Assembly: GCF_047511655.1 (NCBI RefSeq) | Contig: NC_133397.1 | Location: forward strand, 19,679,501-19,743,500 | Source of the DNA: Castor canadensis | Taxonomy: Eukaryota; Chordata; Mammalia; Rodentia; Castoridae | Length of the DNA stretch: 64,000 nt | Direction: 5' to 3' | Shown: piece after piece, positions 35,191 to 46,660 of the stretch | Position numbering within the stretch: position 1 is the first letter of the stretch | Layout: each line of letters opens with the position of its first letter | The notes under the pieces: model-generated | Seen by the model: the letters and a program-made list of their open reading frames with translations, nothing else | What the model was told of the DNA's origin: nothing | Databases searched by the model: none | Made by a program: the position numbers and the translations under genes

Positions 35191-38100
35191 CTAAAGTCCG
35201 CATATGAGGGAGAACGTACAATTTTTGGTCTTCTGAGCCTGGCTAATCTCGCTTCAAAAGATGTTCTCCAGTTACATCCATTTACTTGAGAAAGATAAGA
35301 TTTCATTCTTCTTCATGGCTGAGTAAAATTCCATTGTGTATAAATACCACATTTTCTTAATCTATTCATCAGTAGTGGGGCATCTTGGCTGTTTCCATAA
35401 CTTGGCTATTGTGAATAGTGCTGCAATAAACATGGGTGTGCAGGTGCCTCTGGAGTAACCTGTGTCACATTACTTTGGGTATATCCCCAGGAGCGGGATT
35501 GCTGGATCATATGGCAGATCTATGTTTATATATTTAAGAAGACTCCATAGTTTTTTCCAGAGTGGGTGCACTAGCTTGCATTCCCACCAGCAGTTTACGA
35601 GGGTTCCTTTTTCCACACATGCTCACCAACACCTGTTGTTAGTGGTGTTTTTGATGATAGCTATTCTAACAGGGGTGAGGTGGAATCTTAGTGTGGTTTT
35701 GATTTGCATTTCCTTTATGGCTAGAGATGGTGAGCATTTTTTCATGTGTTTTTTTGGCCATTTGAATTTCTTCTTTTGAGAAACTTCTTTAGTTCACTTG
35801 TCCATTTATTATTGGTTCATTGATTTTGGGAGAGTTTAGTTTTTTGAGCTCCCTGTATATTCTGGTAATCAGTCCTTTGTGTGATGTATAGCTGGCAAAT
35901 ATTTTCTCCCACTCTGTGGGTGGTCTCTTCAGTTTAGAGACCATTTCTTTTGTTGTGCAGAAGCTTTTTAATTTTATCTAGTCCCATCTGTCCATCCTTT
36001 CTCCTAGTTGCTGAGCTTCTGGGGTTCTACTGAGGAAGTCCTTACCTATACCTATTACTTTCAGAGTATTCCCTGATATTTCCCGTGCTAACTTCAGAGT
36101 TTCGGGTCTGATATTAAGGTCCTTCATCCATTTTGAGTTGATACTAGTGCAGGGTGGTAAACATGGATCTAGTTTCAGTTTTTTGCAGACAGATAACCAC
36201 TTTTCCCAGCAGCATTTGTTGAAGAGGCTGTTTTTTCTCCATCATATGTTTTTGGTGACTTTGTCAAAAATAAGGTGGGCATAGCTTTGTGGATTCATAT
36301 CTGGGTCCTCTATTCTGTTCCACTGGTCTTCATGTCTGTTTTTTGCCAGTACCATGCTGTTTTTATTGCTATTGCTTTGTAATACAGTTTGAAGTCGGAT
36401 ATTGTGATACCTCCAGCATTGCTCTTTTTGCTGAGTATTGCCTTGGCTATTCGCAGTCTCTGTGTTTCCAAATGAACTTTAGGGTAGATTTTTCAATCTC
36501 TGTGATGAATGCCATTGGGATTTTGATGGGAATTGCATTAAATATGTAGATTACTTTTGGTACTATAGCCATTTTTATTATGTTGATTCTACCAATCCAT
36601 GAGCACGGGAGATCTTTCCATCTTCTGCAGTCTTCCTTGATCTCTTTCTTCAGGGGTTTGTAGTTCTCCTTGTAGAGGTCATTCACATCCTTTGTTAAGT
36701 TTATGCTTAGGTATTTGATTTTTTTTTGAGGCTATTATAAATGGAATTGTTTCCATACATTCTGTCTCAGTTTGTTCATTGTTGGTGTATAGAAAAACTA
36801 ATGATTTTTATAAGTTGATTTTGTATCCTGCCACCTTGCTGTAGCTTTGGGGTAGAGTTTTTGGGTCTTTAAGATATAGGATCATGTCGTCTGCAAATAG
36901 GGATTTTTTCACAGTTTCTTTACTTGTTTGTATTCCTTTTATTTCTTCTTCTTGCCTAATTGCTCTGGCTAGAAATTCCAGTACTATGTTGAATAGGAGT
37001 GGGGATAGTGGGCACCCTTGTCTTGTTCTTGATTTTAGGGGAAATGGTTTCAGTTTTTCACCATTAGTATGATGTTGGCTGTAGGTCTGTCATATATAGC
37101 CTTTACAATGTTGTACATTCCTTCAATTCCTAGTTTTCTTAGAGCTTTTATCATGAAGTGGTGCTGGATCTTGTTGAAGACTTTTTCTGCATCTGTTGAG
37201 ATGATCAAGTGGTTTTGTGCTGTATTACATTTATAGATTTGCATATGTTGAACCACCCCTGCATTCCTGGGATGAAGCTGACTTGGTCGTGGTGAATTAT
37301 CTTTCTGATGTGTTATTTAATTCGGTTTGCCATTATTTTATTGAGGATTTTTGCATCGATGTTCATGCAAAAATTAGGCCAATCAACTAGATTGGCCTAG
37401 TTCTCCTTTTTGGAGATGTGCTTGTCTGGTTTTGGCATGAGTGTAATACTGGCTTCATAAAATGAGTTCCTTCCCTGTCTATTTCATGGAAAAGTTTAAG
37501 GAGAGTTGGTATAAGTTCTTCTTTAAAGGTCTGATAGAATTCAGCAGATAATCCATCAGGTCCTGGACTTTTCTTTTTTGGGAGACTATTGCTGCTTCAA
37601 TTTCATTTTTTGTTATAGATCTATTCCAGGGATTAATACCCTCTTGATTCAATTTTGGATGGTCATAAGTATCTAGAAATTTGTCCATTTCTTCAAGATT
37701 TTCAAATTTATTAGAATATAAGTTCTCAAAGTAGTCTCTGATGATTTTGTAGATTTCTGTGGTGTTTGTTGTTATCTCCCCTTTTGCATTTCTGATTTTA
37801 CTGATTTGTGTTTTTTCTCTCCTCATTTTAGTCAGGTTTTCCAGGGGTCTGTCAATCTTATTTATTTTTTCTAATAATCGGCTTTTTATTTCATTGATTC
37901 TTTGTATGTTTTGTTGTTGTTTCTATTTCATTAATTTCATCCCTTATTTTTATTATTTCTCTCCTTCTCCTTGTTTTGGATTTTCTTGTTCTTGTTTTTC
38001 CAGGAGTTTGAGATGTAGTATCAGGTCATTAATTTGAAATCATTCTGTACTTTCAATATATGCACTCATGGCTATAACCTTTCCCCTTAGGACAGCCTTT

Positions 38101-38969
38101 GCTGTGTCCTATAGGTTTGAGTAGGTCGTGTTTTCATTTTCATTAATGTCCAGGAACCTTTTAATTTCCTCTTTTATTTCATCAGGGATGCATTGATCAT
38201 TGAACAATGTATTGTTCAGCTTCCAACTGTTTGCGTGTTTTCTATTGTTTTTGTTCTTGAGGTCTAGTTTTAATGCATTGTAATCAGATAGAATGCATGG
38301 GATTATTTCTATTTTCTTATATTTGCTGAGGCTTGCTTTGTGCTCTATGATATGATCAATTTTGGAGAAGGTTCCATGGGCTGCTGAGAAGAATGTATAT
38401 TGTGAAGAAGTTGAATGAAATATTCTGTAGACATCAGCTAGGTCCATTTGATCAATGGCATGATTTAATTCTAGAATTTCTTTATTGATTTTTTGTTTGG
38501 ATGACCTATCTATTGATGACAGGGGGGTATTAAAGTCTCCCACTACCACTGTGTTGGAGTCTAGATATGCTTTTAGGTCCTTCACAGTATATTTGATGAA
38601 ATTGGGTGCACTGATGTTGGATGCATATGGGTTGATAATTGTTATTTCCTTTTGGTCTATTTCCCCTTTTATTAGTGTGGAATGTCCTCCTTTATCTCGC
38701 TTGATCAATGTAGGTTTGAAGTCTACTTTGTCTGAGGTAAGCATTGCTACTCCTGCTGGTTTTCAGGGGCCATTGGCTTTGTACATATTCTTCCAGCCTT
38801 TCACCCCAAGCCAGTGCTTGTTTCTGTTGATGAGATGTGTCTCCTGTAAGCAACAGATTGTTGGAGCTTCCTTTTTAACCTAGTTTGCCAAATGGTGTCT
38901 TTTGATGTGGGAGTTAAGTCTGTTGACATTCAGTGTTAGTATTGATAGGTATGTGGTGATTCCTGTCAT
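35191..38969 (-). pseudogene. L1 ORF2 (endonuclease-reverse transcriptase), disrupted
   Basis: The ATG at 38969 opens MTGITTYLSILTLNVNRLN, like other ORF2p N-termini. The longest open piece (38744-38109) is the APE-type endonuclease, with VVVGDFNTPLSS retained but SDY at 38280-38288, where the family has SDH. The Tyr replaces the catalytic His. Later pieces give [28 protein letters not shown] (catalytic FADD at 36886-36897), [15 protein letters not shown] and the C-terminus ending at a TAG at 35191-35193. ORF2p nicks target DNA and reverse-transcribes L1 RNA. The span of 3,779 nt is not a multiple of three, and several stops confirm decay. Confidence 0.93.
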
Positions 38970-39019
38970 TTAGTTGTCTTTGTTGTTTAAGGGTTTGATT
39001 GTGTGCAGCTGAATCAATG

Positions 39020-40145
39020 TTACTCTCTGATTCCTTGTCTTTTCTTCTCCTGTGGTTTGGTACTACCTGTCCTTGCATGGTTTTGCTTGCTTTCATTTTC
39101 TGTGTGCAGAAATCCTTGAAGAATCTTTTGTAGTGGTGGCTTTTTGGTCATATATTGTTTTAGTTTCTGCTTATTATGGAAGATTCTTATTGCTCCATCT
39201 ATTTTGAATGATAGTTTTGCTGGGTAGAGTATCCTGGGGTTGAAGTTATTTTCATTCAGTGCCCGGAAGATCTCACCCCATGCTCTTCTTGCTTTTAAGG
39301 TTTCCATTGAGAAATCTGCTGTAATTTTGATGGGTTTACCTTTGTATGTTATTTGATTTTTCTCTTACAGCCTTCAATATTCTTTCTCTATTCTCTGTGA
39401 TTGTAGTTTTAATGAAAATATGTCATGGAGTGGTTCTATTTTGGCCAAGTGTGTTTGGTGTCCTGAATGCTTGCTGTACCTGAATTGGCATAGCTTTCTC
39501 TACATTTGGGAAATTTTCTGTTATTATTTTGTTGAATATATTACAAATTCCTTTTGTTTGCACCTCTTCTCCTTCTTCAATGCCCATGATTCTCAGGTTT
39601 GGTCTTTTGATGGAGTTGGAGAGTTCTTGCATAGTCCTTTCACAGGTCTTGATTTGTTTGACTAATAGCTCTTCATTTTTTCCTTTAATTTCCATTTCAA
39701 CTTCAAGTTCTGAGATTCTGTCTTCCACTTGCTCTAGTCTGCTGGAGTGGCCTTCCATTGTGTTTTGTATTTCTGTTTCATTCTTTTCTCTGAGGTTTTC
39801 CATATCATGGGTCACTTCCTCTAATATTGTCAATTTTTGTCTTTAATTCATTTATCTCTCTATTTATGGTGTTCTCTGTTTCACTTTTGTGTTTATTTAG
39901 GGCTCCTATGAGTTCATTTATTTGTTTCTGTGTCTTTTTGTATTCTTTATTTTTGGTGTCTTGGTTTTCTTGAGTTCCTCTTGTACATTTTGGTTGACCA
40001 TTTCTAGTAACCTCTCCATGATATTCTCAGTGATTATTTGCGGGATTTCTTCTTTCAGGATGTTCTTGACGTTTTTGGGTTCCTTAGTGTAGTTTCTCTT
40101 TGTTTTGTTAGAGTCTGGAACTGGGTATCTGTTTCCTTCATTTCA
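39020..40145 (-). pseudogene. L1 ORF1 (RNA-binding chaperone), disrupted
   Basis: Open piece 39833-39423 encodes a coiled coil with heptad-spaced Leu/Ile residues (MENLREKNETEIQNTMEG, LEQVEDRISELEVEME) followed by RRM-type NLRIMGIEEGEE. Piece 39307-39020 is the C-terminal domain (METLKARRAWGEIFRALNEN, LYPAKLSFKIDG) and ends in a TAG-type stop just before ORF2. ORF1p forms trimers that coat L1 RNA. The N-terminal frame near 40,140-40,050 is shifted relative to the rest, and the two main pieces are not contiguous, so no full protein is encoded. Confidence 0.9.
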
Positions 40146-40526
40146 GTATGAATCCTGTATTAAATTTGTTTGAGGGGTGGGGGGAGAATGTTTTCCATCC
40201 CTTTTTCATCTTCCCATAGCTCCACTTGGTACTGTGTAACTATGTTCTTGATAGGCTATTAGTGGTTTCATTCACCTGTTTTCTGTACTTTGGTTTAATT
40301 TTGTTTTGTGGGTGTGTTGGGTTTTAGGTTATTGTATGTATACTATTTCTGTCCTTGGTCTGTGTGTAATTTACTATTAGCTAACCCATAATAGTAAAAC
40401 TAACAAAACAAAATAAAACAGAAACCAAAAAAAAACAAAGAAATCAACAGGGAGAGATAGACAAACACACACAAACAGGAAATAAACAAACACACACAAA
40501 AAAATCCAGGTTCATGTGCTCGCTTT

Positions 40527-40570
<44 letters not shown>

Positions 40571-41651
40571 TTAGCATGGCCCCTGCGCAAGGATAACATG
40601 CAAATTCGTGAAGTGTTCCATATTAAAAAAAAAAAAATCCAGGTTCAGGAACAATAGAATTTCAGTCTTAGTAGTTCTGGTGTTACTCCTTCAACATCCA
40701 GTCCTGGTGTTGGTATTTAAGCAGAGGCTCTGTCTTACTCTCACCAGGTGGTTGGGTAGTCTTGCTAGTTTTTTTTTCCTGCTTTTCAGCAGCAGCTGCT
40801 TAGTCAGCTCCTCCCTCATTGAGGTGTGGCAGTTTGAGTTTATATATTGTCCTCAGGTTCTGGAGAACAGCTCTGTATCCCACCAGCTGTCCTGCTTTGG
40901 AGTTGGGTTTTTACTGTGTTGGTTTACTGGGAACTTGTTTCTTTGCCTTGCCCCCTTTCTCTGGGGCAAGGTCAGAGATCCGTCAACCAGCTCCCTGCTG
41001 TCAGCATGTTGTGATGGTTTGCTGATTGTTTTTCAATTTTGCAGTCAATTGGCTTTGGATGTTGCTCACTGGCTCAGGAGATGAGCTTTGTGGATTGCTT
41101 TCTGCCCTATTTCAAGCTGCAGCTTATCACCCGCCTGCCGTCAGCCCCTCTGCTTTTCCAGCTATTGTTTACTAAAAGTTCACACAGATATCAGCTCCTT
41201 GCCCCTCCCCCCTTCTCCAGTGTGCTTACAGCACCCCACCCCCTCTGCTGCGTGTTCCTTTTGAGTTCTTTGTTTATTATTCAGTTGGTTTGGTTTTTGT
41301 TTGTTTATTTGTTTTTTCTTGGCTGGGAATCAGTCTGTCCTGGGGGCTATGCTGGTTTATCCCAGGGGTGGCTGTGGGAATACCGCATGGGCACTTGGTG
41401 CTCACCTTTGGTCTGCATCTCCCAAGCAGGTTTGGAGCCGGCCTCTGGTGGTGCGGGAAGCCTCTTGTTTTCTCAGTGTAATGTGTTGAGGAGAAGCTTT
41501 GTACAGGCTGGGGGTTCAGGGTGTCGAAGTTTTGATTCTTCTTGGTGTTTTTTTCTGCCAGGTGTGGCTCCAGCATTTCAGCAAGATTTTTGATTTATGG
41601 AGCTCACGCTGTCTGCTTCTGCACTCTAGTCGCCATCTTGATTCCTCCTTT
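40146..41651 (-). promoter_or_regulatory. L1 5' UTR with YY1-type site at its start
   Basis: In minus orientation the terminus reads GGAATCAAGATGGCGACTAG within 41628-41650. AAGATGGC matches the YY1 core that fixes transcription start in human L1. The remaining ~1.5 kb is GC-mixed and non-coding in the sense direction. YY1 binding is a parallel with human L1, not shown here. The intact far 5' end means the element was not 5'-truncated when inserted. Confidence 0.65.
40516..40637 (+). pseudogene. U6 snRNA retropseudogene with A-tail
   Basis: The sequence opens GTGCTCGCTTTGGCAGCACA and continues TACTAAAATTGGAACGATACAG and GCAAATTCGTGAAGTGTTCC, the U6 spliceosomal RNA. It differs from U6 by a 5-bp TTAGC tandem duplication at 40566-40575, and by GATAACATGC and AAGTGTTCC in place of GATGACACGC and AAGCGTTCC. 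It ends TATT and then a 13-nt A-tail. The 17-bp direct repeat AAAAAAATCCAGGTTCA (40498-40514 and 40631-40647) frames it. It therefore arrived by L1-mediated retrotransposition and is unlikely to be expressed. Confidence 0.95.
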
Positions 41652-42644
41652 TCATTTCTTTCTGGTCACAAAGGCCTTTTTACTCCTGGCTAGCTCACCA
41701 AAATTATTAACCTCACTGGTGCAGTATGTGATCAAAAGACTTCCAAATTAGTGTCTTCACTGCAGAGGACCTAGCCACCTCTGTGTATAAAGACATCCTC
41801 AATTTGGAACAACACAGAACTGAACACCAGTGACCCTGTCAAGCTACACAACATCAAGAAGGCCTTGTCTAAGAGTAAGATCACATCCCTTTAGGGTTTG
41901 GCCTTCTCTCTATATACAACATGTAATACTCCTTGACCACAAAGTAACTTAACTAGGATGTGGTTATGACTCTCCAAGGCTAATTATCTCTCTTATTTGT
42001 AACTTTATGCTCTTCTAAATAAGATTGATGTAAATACTCTTGTGCTACTGGCTTTTGTGTATGAGAGATTATTAGGACAGCTGATAGTGATATTCCTCTC
42101 TCAGAGTTTTTTTTGCTTATAGGTCTATTAAGTTCTAAGATGGTGGTTTACAACTTGCAAGAAGAATCTAAAAGTGAGCAGAGTGGTCTCACTTGTAGTT
42201 CTTGGACTCAAAACTCTGACACAGGGAGATCTTAGGAGATCCATGGGCAGTGCCTACAGTACCACAGCTTGGGACCATGGTAGAGCACCAGCTTCCCTGC
42301 CTGGTGTGTCATCAGGCTAAACATCTCCCTCTCCTGTGGAGAGACAGGACTGGCCTCAGCCCATAGAAAGTCTGAGCTGCTCTATACCATGCTATGGCAA
42401 TGTCCCCGTCATCTCCAAATTTCCATCTGCTATTAAATTTAAACTTGAATTATGTATTTTGCCTTTCCTGTAGATAACATTGTCTTCTTCATTATGAAAT
42501 TAGATTGAGGTAAGAGAAATGATTTCTGAGTTTCTTGAATTTCAATCATTAGACTCAAAGAAGAAATGGCAATTCAACTAGCTCTTATTAAAAGTACTAT
42601 ATTCCATCCAAGATAGAACATATCAGATTAAAAATTTTGGGGTA
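41652..42644. other. Unassigned sequence beyond the L1 5' end
   Basis: No element recognised. Around 41,700-41,900 the sequence has short coding-like runs but no family I can name. Confidence 0.3.
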
Positions 42645-42930
42645 TATATTATTTTGGCTTAAACAACAGAAATTTATTGTTTCATGGCAGTATAAGCTAA
42701 GTCTATTATTGAAAGTGTTAGTTTCCTTCCAATAATAGAAGGTATTAAAAGATCAGTTCAGGCCTTTCTCTTTGGCCTACAGGTGGCTTTCTTCATGTTC
42801 ACATGGCATTTTTCCATAATGCATATATCTGTGTCCAAATGTCTTCTTTTTCTAAGAACATCAGCTTCTTCATTTTGTGAGTTAACCTACAATAATAACA
42901 TGGAGGTTTCATTGTGAAAATTCCATAGAC
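42645..42930 (-). mobile_element. MLT1-type LTR fragment
   Basis: GGCTTAAACAACAGAAATTTATTG, CAGGCCTTTCTCTTTGGCCTACAGGTGGCTTTCTTCATG, CACATGGCATTTTTCC and GTGTCCAAATGTCTTC are the reverse-strand order of an MLT1-class LTR (family: CTTAAAACAACAGAAATTTATT ... GTGTCCAAATTTCC). The distal part after about 42,880 is decayed, so the end is approximate. Confidence 0.65.
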
Positions 42931-45425
42931 CTTGGGCATATTTTTATAGTGCATTTCTTAAGATACTACAAAAGCCCAATGACATTTGCATTCCTACGTC
43001 TATTTTACCTTTTAGTAAGATTAAAACTAATATGGCTGCTTAACTCAAGGAAAAAGTCATCCTTTTATATATTAGCAGCCAGCAGCCCATGACTAGACTG
43101 CCAAAGGTGACCTGAATGGGGTTCAGAGCTAATCCACAGAACTCATACAACATTGAGTTCTGTAAGTTGACTCATCATTACTAAGGACTTTGGCTTGGAC
43201 TCATTGCTCTGGCTCTTTTTCTCCTGGCAAACTCACAGAAGAAACTAGGGTCCCTGACAAGCAACTCAGTCTACAACTCCCTTGTCTGGAACTGGGATGG
43301 TTTAAGCTGCATGTGCCCATGATGTGAGCTATTCAAAATGATGTATCATCTCTCCAGTCCCCTACAAACACACACACATACATATAAATGACATACACAA
43401 TTATGCAGAATACATAAATACTCATCATCCTATATTCTCTAGCTTAATGAATGGTCTCTCTGGTCTCCTACTTCCTCAAGCCAAATCTAGATAATTCTAG
43501 ACTTTCCCCTCCTCTGTACCCTAGCTTTGAATTCCAAGCACTACCTATACTAACCTCTAAATACCTTTTTCTCTACTCCATGACCTGTGTTCCCATTATC
43601 TCTCATCTGAACTGTTGCAGTATTAGGATATGCTATAATTAAATCAAGGGAATTCCAAAGTGCCTTAAAAATTGAAGTCATCAAGTAATCAGTGGATATA
43701 TTTTGCTAGATCACAGGAAACACTCTTGACCTTGAGTATTTCACAGCCTACTAAGACATATCTTACCTAACCATGAAGAAATGAGAGAAAGAATCAATGT
43801 AATGATAAAGGTACAACAAAATATAACATCACCAAATTAGTTCTCTAGAAAGGAAAAGACTGGTGGGGTAATAGTTATCAGGAAAGCTTCCTGAAGGAAG
43901 TGGGAATTTGAACTAAGCTGCCATGAAAAAGCAGGACTTGAATCTGTGAAGGAACAAAAACAAAGGAGCAAAGTGTTGAGAGCCAGAAGAACTGGTCAGC
44001 TCACAGAAGACTGACTCCATGTCAGGAATGGTGAGGACCAGGAAAAATCAGAGTAATCCAAAATAAGGAACTTCTAAACATGAATCTCAGCAGTTACAAA
44101 AACTAGGGAGACTAAAGTACCTGGAGGAAGGGGTCCATGAGTGTGGCCTTCTCCTGTGCAAGCTCAGAAAAGGCAAAATAGGTGAGTAGCCAGTAAAACT
44201 CACCCTAGAATCAAAACTACAATTTCTAGCCAAAGTAATCTCCTTGGCTGAGACCCCACTGCCTGTTTTTTTCTGCTGCCAGTCTGTCCAAACTTCCAGG
44301 TTAGTGTCAGGGACGTGCTGTGCTGTTTCCAATCAGTGGCCAATTTCTTCCAGGACTTGAAAAAGCATTCACTTGAGCTCTAAAGTCTATAAACTCCAGG
44401 GTCAATGTGTGCCACATTGGACAATATGTGGAGTTAACAGTGGGGAGTTCCGAAAGAAACTCCAACAGAAAGCTCTTAATAACTGAGGAGAGGAAAGAAT
44501 GTCTTTCCTTGCCCAGCGAAGCTGCACATTTCTTCTGGCTTAAACCTCAGCTAGACAGGCCCATGTCACTCAGGTCAGTACTCAAGCAATGATAGAGGGA
44601 CATTAAGAATTCATTTCCTGGAACCTGAAGATGAGTTAATAATAGAGGCCATGCTTATTCTTCAAGAGCAGGTACACATTTTGTATCTTCTGACTCATTA
44701 GCAAATAAATTCATGGGGCAGCAGTGTTGGCCTCCATGGTTATGTGCATGCCTCTAAGCCAAAGAGACAACAGACAAAGGCAGTGGAGGCCTGAGGCTAA
44801 ATTAGACAAGGGGAAGGGAGGGATGGGAAGGCTCAAGCTTGGGAGCTAAGGCTTCATAACTATTTCCTTAACCTTTTACAAGGAATTTTTAAAAAAACAT
44901 GACTACCACTTGGGACATTTGTGTTCTATTGCCAACTCAGACACTTGTTTGTTATTATATTCAAAGAAATTGCTTATCCAGTTTAGGATTCAGTACATTT
45001 CCCAAAATATAAGGGTAAGAAGACCTGCCTTCACCACCATTCCTGCACATGTGCTCAAGATAAACCAGAAAACAAGGGGTGTAATCAAACAGAATATGAA
45101 ACTGCCCATGAATAGTTCATAATCAGACTGGTTTAAATGATGCTATCCAGTCTACTATGAGCTCATAGAGATGAGATAAATTGTAGTAGATATAACCAGA
45201 GATTTCCCAGGAGAGTTTGAATCACAATGAGCTGGACCATAAAGGATAGAGTTAAATTTTGAAACACTGAGAAGAAAAAGAAACCTGGAAACATCAAAAG
45301 TATAGGTCAAAAACCACCTGCACCTGCGAGGGCAGTCATGACTAATGTACCTAGAAGTATGCAAAGTTACAATCCTTTGTATAGTTGATTTTTTTCCTTC
45401 ATGAATAAAGTTTAAAAAATCTGAA
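42931..45425. other. Unassigned sequence
   Basis: No gene or repeat recognised apart from a short CA run near 43,368-43,380. Confidence 0.35.
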
Positions 45426-45592
45426 GGCTGGGCCAGGCACAATGAATCACACCCATAATCTTAGATACTTGATAGGCAGAAATCCAGGAAGATCAGTTTG
45501 TGGTCTGAGGCCAGACCAGGCAAAAATTCCTGGCAATTTTTCATCCCAACCAATAAGCTGGACATGGTGGTACCCAAACCCAAGTACTATGA
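45426..45592 (+). mobile_element. Partial B1-B1 SINE
   Basis: The first unit (GGCCAGGCACAATGAATCACACCC, GGAAGATCAGTTTGTGG) is followed after CAAAAATTCC by a short second unit that starts AAGCTGGACATGGTGGTACCC and breaks off where the AAGG repeat begins. This is the first two-thirds of the trimeric family. The ID unit is absent, possibly replaced by the microsatellite. Confidence 0.7.
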
Positions 45593-45632
45593 AAGGAAGG
45601 AAGGAAGGAAGGAAGGAAGGAAGGAAGGAAGG
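45593..45632. repeat. AAGG tetranucleotide microsatellite (10 units)
   Basis: Ten perfect tandem AAGG units sit at the 3' end of the partial SINE, a usual place for A-tail-derived microsatellites. The Lys-Glu-Gly-Arg translation of open frames across it is a by-product. Confidence 0.95.
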
Positions 45633-45869
45633 ATCCAGGAAGCTAAAAGGAAGGGAAAAAAGAAAATTAAATTATCTGTGAATTCATCACTCAGAGTAAT
45701 TAGTGTTATTTTATAATATATTTTAAAATCTTATTCAAATATCCTTCTACAACATCATTTTTACATGTTTGCATAAATTTTATACATAAATTTAAACTAG
45801 CTAACTCATTCCTCTATTGTTAAAATTTTAAGATGCTTCTAAGTAATATAAGTAACATTTCAAAGTTTG

Positions 45870-46090
45870 TGATTTGGAATGTGAGTTCCAGAATAAGTGT
45901 GTTGGGCCTCAAATTATGTCTCTATCACTTATCTGGGTTACTTGGAGTAAGTTGCATAAATCCAGTTTCCTATTTTTAAAATAGGGGTAAAAATAATCCA
46001 CAGAAAAAATAATGTATTTTGTTTGATACTTTATTTAGATACTTCAAGCAAAACACTTAACAAAGTTCTCAATATCTGACAGAAACCTAA
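45870..46090 (+). mobile_element. MIR-like SINE
   Basis: GTGATTTGGAATGTGAGTTCC, TCTATCACTTATCTGGGTTACTTGGAGTAAGTTGC, TTTCCTATTTTTAAAATAGGGG and GTAAAAATAATCC follow the MIR order with heavy divergence. Confidence 0.55.
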
Positions 46091-46334
46091 AAACAACTTA
46101 TTACTGTCATCATCAATACCCCCACATTTTATCTTTCAACACTGGAATAATTCCAAGTAGTAAAATCACTAGGAAAAATTCTGTCCACAATGGAGGTTTT
46201 TTTAAATATAGTTCCCAAGCTGTAAACCAATATATGTGTACTAGAATTGGAATTATATTTCTAATCAAGATGGGATAGCAGGGACTATATTTAGCCTCCT
46301 ACTAGAAACAGAAAAAGCAAAATTGTGAAAATAC

Positions 46335-46660
46335 AATTATGTGTCACTCAAGTATAGGCAAAAGTTCTAAGAAATGTGTCATTATGTGGATTTGTCACGG
46401 TGTGACATCATAGAGTGTACTTACACAAACCTAGATAACATATTCTACCACACACCTAGGCTGTGTAGTATAGCCTGTGCTCTCAAGCTACAACCTACAC
46501 AGCATGTTGATGCAATAAATACTGTAGGCAATTGTAACACAATGGTAATATCCATGAAATTGTTAAACAATAGGAATTTTTTATCCTTATTATAATCTCA
46601 TGGGACCAGTATTGTATATATGGTTCATTATTGGCAAAATCATTATTATGTGTTATGACT
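46335..46660 (+). mobile_element. Ancient DNA transposon (short, non-autonomous)
   Basis: CATCATAGAGTGTACTTACACAAACCTAGATAAC, ACACACCTAGGCTGTGTAGTATAGCC, GCATGTTGATGCAATAAATACTGTAGGCAATTGTAACACAATGG and ATAATCTCATGGGACCA keep the order of a well-known old mammalian repeat, with end segments (ATTATGTGTCACTC and TTATTATGTGTTATGAC) that may be inverted termini. I class it as a MITE-like element, probably Tc1/mariner-related, without naming the family. The small frames at 46.37-46.7 kb lie in it. Confidence 0.6.

Larger units (their letters stand above)
34741..41651 (-). mobile_element. Structurally full-length LINE-1 (~6.9 kb)
   Basis: Read on the minus strand, the element starts near 41651 with GGAGGAATCAAGATGGCGAC and carries a ~1.5-kb 5' UTR. 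ORF1 follows (ending at 39020), then ~50 nt of spacer, ORF2 (about 38969 to 35191) and a ~450-nt 3' UTR with a G-rich tract and an A-tail (T-run at 34742-34750). All parts of an autonomous L1 are present in order, but both ORFs are broken by stops and frameshifts, so it is inactive. A U6 pseudogene interrupts the 5' UTR. No target-site duplication is convincing, so terminal erosion or rearrangement is possible. Confidence 0.92.

Noticed and set aside
40608-41593. Two long plus-strand open frames (158 and 184 codons) antisense to the L1 5' UTR, reminiscent of a primate ORF0
   Set aside because: They begin at GTG (inside the U6 pseudogene) and TTG, are low in complexity and hydrophobic, and follow from the T-rich antisense strand. 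ORF0 is primate-specific and much shorter.
34550-41680. TCTGGTCACA on both sides of the full-length L1 (near 34,561 and 41,661) as a target-site duplication
   Set aside because: The left copy lies about 170 bp outside the L1 A-tail with no second A-tail, so it does not fit a duplication or a 3' transduction.
45593-45632. CRISPR-like direct repeats
   Set aside because: The only regular tandem repeats are microsatellites without spacers, and the genome is mammalian.
45442-45716. Open frames with Lys-Glu-Gly-Arg repeats
   Set aside because: The repeat is the translation of the AAGG microsatellite inside a SINE.
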